DNA from: Ralstonia sp. RRA
GTDB taxonomy: Bacteria; Pseudomonadota; Gammaproteobacteria; Burkholderiales; Burkholderiaceae
NCBI RefSeq assembly: GCF_037023145.1
Contig: NZ_CP146091.1
Coordinates: 1,054,001-1,118,000, forward strand
Length of the DNA: 64,000 nt
Direction: 5' to 3'
Below are positions 62,053 through 64,000 of the stretch, one piece after another. Position 1 is the stretch's first letter, and each line of letters begins with the position of its first letter. The notes under the pieces are model-generated. The model did not search any database and was not told where the DNA came from. It worked only from the letters and a program-made list of their open reading frames with translations. A program made the position numbers and the translations under genes.

Positions 62053-62577
62053 TCAGCTGCGCACCAGCCGCGTGCCGGCCAGGCGGTCGTGCAGGAATTG
62101 GCGCTGCGGGTCGAGCCACGCCAGCGCGCCCCAGGCCAGCACGCAGGCCAATGCAACACCCGCGCCAGTCCAGCGGGAAACCCCACTCACGTGGATGATG
62201 CCGACCGCCGCAGCCACCCAGATCCAGGCCAGCGTGTAGCGCGCAATGGCACGGCCAAGCGAGATGGGCGAGCCGTCCGCGTTGACGACGCGCATGCGCC
62301 AGGTCTGCATGGCGAGCGTCTGACCGCGCTTGCGCCAGAAGCCCACGAAGTAAAGACCAAGCGCGAGGAAGCCCCACACCTGCAGGCCGATATCACCTGT
62401 GCGCGCCAGCGGAGGAATGATCGCGCGCAACAGCAGAAAGATGGCCGTCGCGCCAAACATCACACCAAACAGCAGCAGGCCCTCGTAGAGCATCGCAGCC
62501 AGGCGGCGGCGCAGCGTGGGAGCGGCAAGTCGGTCAGGTGCCGTAACAGGCGAGGTGGGAGAAGCGGTAGTGGCCAT
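62053..62577 (-). CDS. RDD family membrane protein
   Basis: A 174-residue protein with three to four hydrophobic helices. The Arg-Asp-Asp pattern of the family is reflected in RRRLAAMLYEGLLL near residue 23 and DPQRQFLHDRLAGTRLV at the end. A GQTLAMQTWRMRVVNADGSP central stretch is conserved in the family. Possible ion or osmolyte exchange function is not established. It is the third gene of the minus-strand run DUF3619-DUF3106-RDD-hydrolase. Confidence 0.83.
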   Translation of the reverse strand: MATTASPTSPVTAPDRLAAPTLRRRLAAMLYEGLLLFGVMFGATAIFLLLRAIIPPLARTGDIGLQVWGFLALGLYFVGFWRKRGQTLAMQTWRMRVVNADGSPISLGRAIARYTLAWIWVAAAVGIIHVSGVSRWTGAGVALACVLAWGALAWLDPQRQFLHDRLAGTRLVRS

Positions 62578-62672
62578 CGAACCGGGTGAGCACAGTCAAG
62601 ACGTAATCGATCATGCGCCGGTACAACGTGTGTACGGTGCGTGATCGGATTATGCCAAAGGGTGAACTGGGC

Positions 62673-63518
62673 TTAACCGCCGCCCAGTACGGTCGACGGA
62701 GGGGGATTGCCTGACTCGCCGTCCGGGCTGGTGGTGGGAGCCACCGGGTGCACTGGCGAGACCGGCGCACTTGCCGGTGCTGGAGGCGCGGGCATGGTTG
62801 CCGCGGGCGCAGATGCCGCTGCCGTTGCGGTCGGCTTGGCCGGCGCCAGCGGATTCGGAGCCGACTTGGTCGTGCCCGGCTTGGTGCGCGCACCGTGATG
62901 CAGTGCCTTGGCTGCATCCTTGGCCAAGCTCGTGCTACCCGGCAATGCCGTGACGGCCGACGGACGCTTCTGTGCCTTGGCTGCCGCAGCAAGCTCTTTT
63001 TTCTGCTCGTCAGGCAACTGCTGATAGCGCTGCCAGGCTTCGCTTTTCTTCTGGACGGGAACCGACTTGGTGGTCTGGAAATTCTCGCGGGCTCGGTGCC
63101 GCTGTTCCGGCGTCAGCTTGACCCAGTCAGCCATGCGTGTCTGCAAGCGCTGCTGCTGTGCCGGCGTGTACTTCGGATAGGCCTGGGCAATCTGCAGCCA
63201 CTTCTTGCGGGCCAGCTCGGGCATGCTGTTCCATTCCGGCGCGAACGGCGCCAGGATGCGCTGCTGCACGACGGTCAACTCAGACCAGTTCGGATGGACG
63301 GACGGCTGCGGATTGGTGGCCGGCGGCGTTGGCAGTGCCAACTGCGTGCTGGCGCCGGCATCCGATGCGGTGGCCGGTGCCGATGCTGCAGGCGCTTGTG
63401 CGATTGCCAATCCGGCGGACAGACCTGCAGCGCCGATCAACGAGATCAAGGCAACGCGCAGGCGCAAGGTCCGTTCGCCTCGCGGTGGTTGGCCGTGGGT
63501 GCGGTGGAAGTTGCTCAT
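62673..63518 (-). CDS. DUF3106 exported protein
   Basis: A 281-residue protein of DUF3106. A signal peptide of about 40 residues ends at LAIAQA. The conserved central domain is SVHPNWSELTVVQQRILAPF, WNSMPELARKKWLQIA, LQTRMADWVKLTPEQRHRARENF and RYQQLPDEQKKEL; the short helical motifs are typical. The C-terminal 90 residues are Ala/Pro-rich and probably disordered. The function is unknown. It is placed between DUF3619 and RDD, an arrangement seen with an extracytoplasmic sigma factor in beta-proteobacteria. Confidence 0.85.
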   Translation of the reverse strand: MSNFHRTHGQPPRGERTLRLRVALISLIGAAGLSAGLAIAQAPAASAPATASDAGASTQLALPTPPATNPQPSVHPNWSELTVVQQRILAPFAPEWNSMPELARKKWLQIAQAYPKYTPAQQQRLQTRMADWVKLTPEQRHRARENFQTTKSVPVQKKSEAWQRYQQLPDEQKKELAAAAKAQKRPSAVTALPGSTSLAKDAAKALHHGARTKPGTTKSAPNPLAPAKPTATAAASAPAATMPAPPAPASAPVSPVHPVAPTTSPDGESGNPPPSTVLGGG

Positions 63519-63529
63519 CGATCAGCCTT

Positions 63530-63973
63530 TCACTGATCGCGTTTATCGAGATATTGATGGAAGCCTTGATCGGCGTAGGCAGCCAGCGGCAGGTCGTCGA
63601 GCAGCATGGCGGCGTCGACCTCAGCGAGTTCGTCCACGCGTTGCTGTTGTTGCCACTGATAGATGCCGGCAAGCCCTGCGACCAGCGCGATGGTCGGCCA
63701 CAGCAGACCGAAGCGACGCAGGAACGCGCCGATACGGTGCAGCGGCGACGCAGCGTCGTCATCCGGGTCGAAGGACACCTGACCCACACCCGGCATGACC
63801 AGGGCAGGCGAGCGCACCGTGCTTGGCGCTTCCGCTTTTTTATGCGCGAGCGCCATCCGGCGTGCCGCGGAGAGGCGGTCACGTACATCGGGCGGCAACT
63901 GTCCGGCCGACTCGTTCAGAGCGGTGCGGACGGCGTGCGCAAAGCGGCGTTCTCGAAGTTCTACCTTGTTCAT
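63530..63973 (-). CDS. DUF3619 protein
   Basis: A 147-residue protein of DUF3619. It starts MNKVELRERRFAHAVRTALNESAGQLPPDVRDRLSAARRMAL, the family signature, has one transmembrane helix near residues 90-110 (LLWPTIALVAGLAGI) and ends with a soluble part containing ELAEVDAAMLLDDLPLAAYADQGF. The usual neighbour upstream is a sigma-70-family factor, which would lie just beyond the right edge. It resembles an anti-sigma partner in layout, but this is inferred. Confidence 0.83.
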   Translation of the reverse strand: MNKVELRERRFAHAVRTALNESAGQLPPDVRDRLSAARRMALAHKKAEAPSTVRSPALVMPGVGQVSFDPDDDAASPLHRIGAFLRRFGLLWPTIALVAGLAGIYQWQQQQRVDELAEVDAAMLLDDLPLAAYADQGFHQYLDKRDQ

Positions 63974-64000
63974 AGTCGGATCCCTCGCGCCCTCAGCGCT

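Noticed and set aside
1..64000. CRISPR arrays, rRNA genes and insertion sequences
   Set aside because: I saw no regularly spaced repeats, no rRNA stretches and no transposase or terminal inverted repeats.

Overview
The window reads as a chromosomal segment of a beta-proteobacterium of the Burkholderiaceae, most likely Ralstonia. The basis is high GC, the neighbourhood kinase-PP2C-rph-rdgB-hemW / yicC-gmk-rpoZ-spoT-greB, a membrane cytochrome c urate oxidase (PuuD), and the DUF3106/DUF3619 pair at the right edge. The genus is inferred from gene content and order, not from a database search.

Region 1 (1 to about 8.6 kb) is the end of a genomic island. A tyrosine recombinase gene runs away from the 3' end of tRNA-Ser(UGA), the usual layout of an element inserted in a tRNA gene. 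The island holds a divergent module: a DUF429-like RNase H-fold protein on the minus strand, facing a translationally coupled pair on the plus strand. The pair is an 883-residue protein with two phospholipase D-like HxK/SxN motifs, an acidic tract and a C-terminal four-cysteine motif, and a 563-residue protein I do not recognise. This is the best candidate in the window for an undescribed (probably defence) system. Beside it lie a 143-residue unknown, a tandem 20-bp repeat with a palindromic core, and a 61-residue stand-alone KfrA-N-like DNA-binding protein.

Region 2 (8.6 to 31.7 kb) is core chromosome: hemW, rdgB, rph, a PP2C phosphatase and Ser/Thr kinase, yicC, gmk, rpoZ, spoT, two tRNA-Arg(ACG) copies, greB, a DMT exporter and LysR regulator, small envelope proteins, a polyhydroxybutyrate depolymerase-type esterase, a BON-LysM protein, tRNA-Thr(CGU), fbp, pepN, a DUF4136 lipoprotein and maeB.

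Region 3 (31.7 to 53.1 kb) is a large purine-catabolism block. Left of a GntR regulator are a Tsx-like outer-membrane channel, two OHCU decarboxylases (one with a signal peptide), allantoinase PuuE, 8-oxoguanine deaminase and an NCS2 permease. To its right, divergently, are hiuH and puuD. After a HAD phosphatase and a Mn-riboswitch-controlled UPF0016 exporter come guanine deaminase, adenine/adenosine deaminase, xdhC, xdhB and xdhA with a divergent LysR regulator. An orphan TupA-type oxyanion-binding protein and a ModE-like regulator follow, probably serving the molybdenum need of xanthine dehydrogenase. Together these genes can take guanine and adenine through xanthine and urate to allantoin and allantoate.

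Region 4 (53.1 to 64 kb) holds an FtsX-type permease, a truncated haemoglobin, DUF924, a LOG-family protein with a coupled TetR regulator, and a minus-strand run of a metallophosphoesterase, a GT4 glycosyltransferase and a diacylglycerol kinase. This run resembles the phosphate-starvation lipid-remodelling pair PlcP-Agt and has a Pho-box-like triple repeat upstream. The window ends with a lipase-like hydrolase and the RDD-DUF3106-DUF3619 group.
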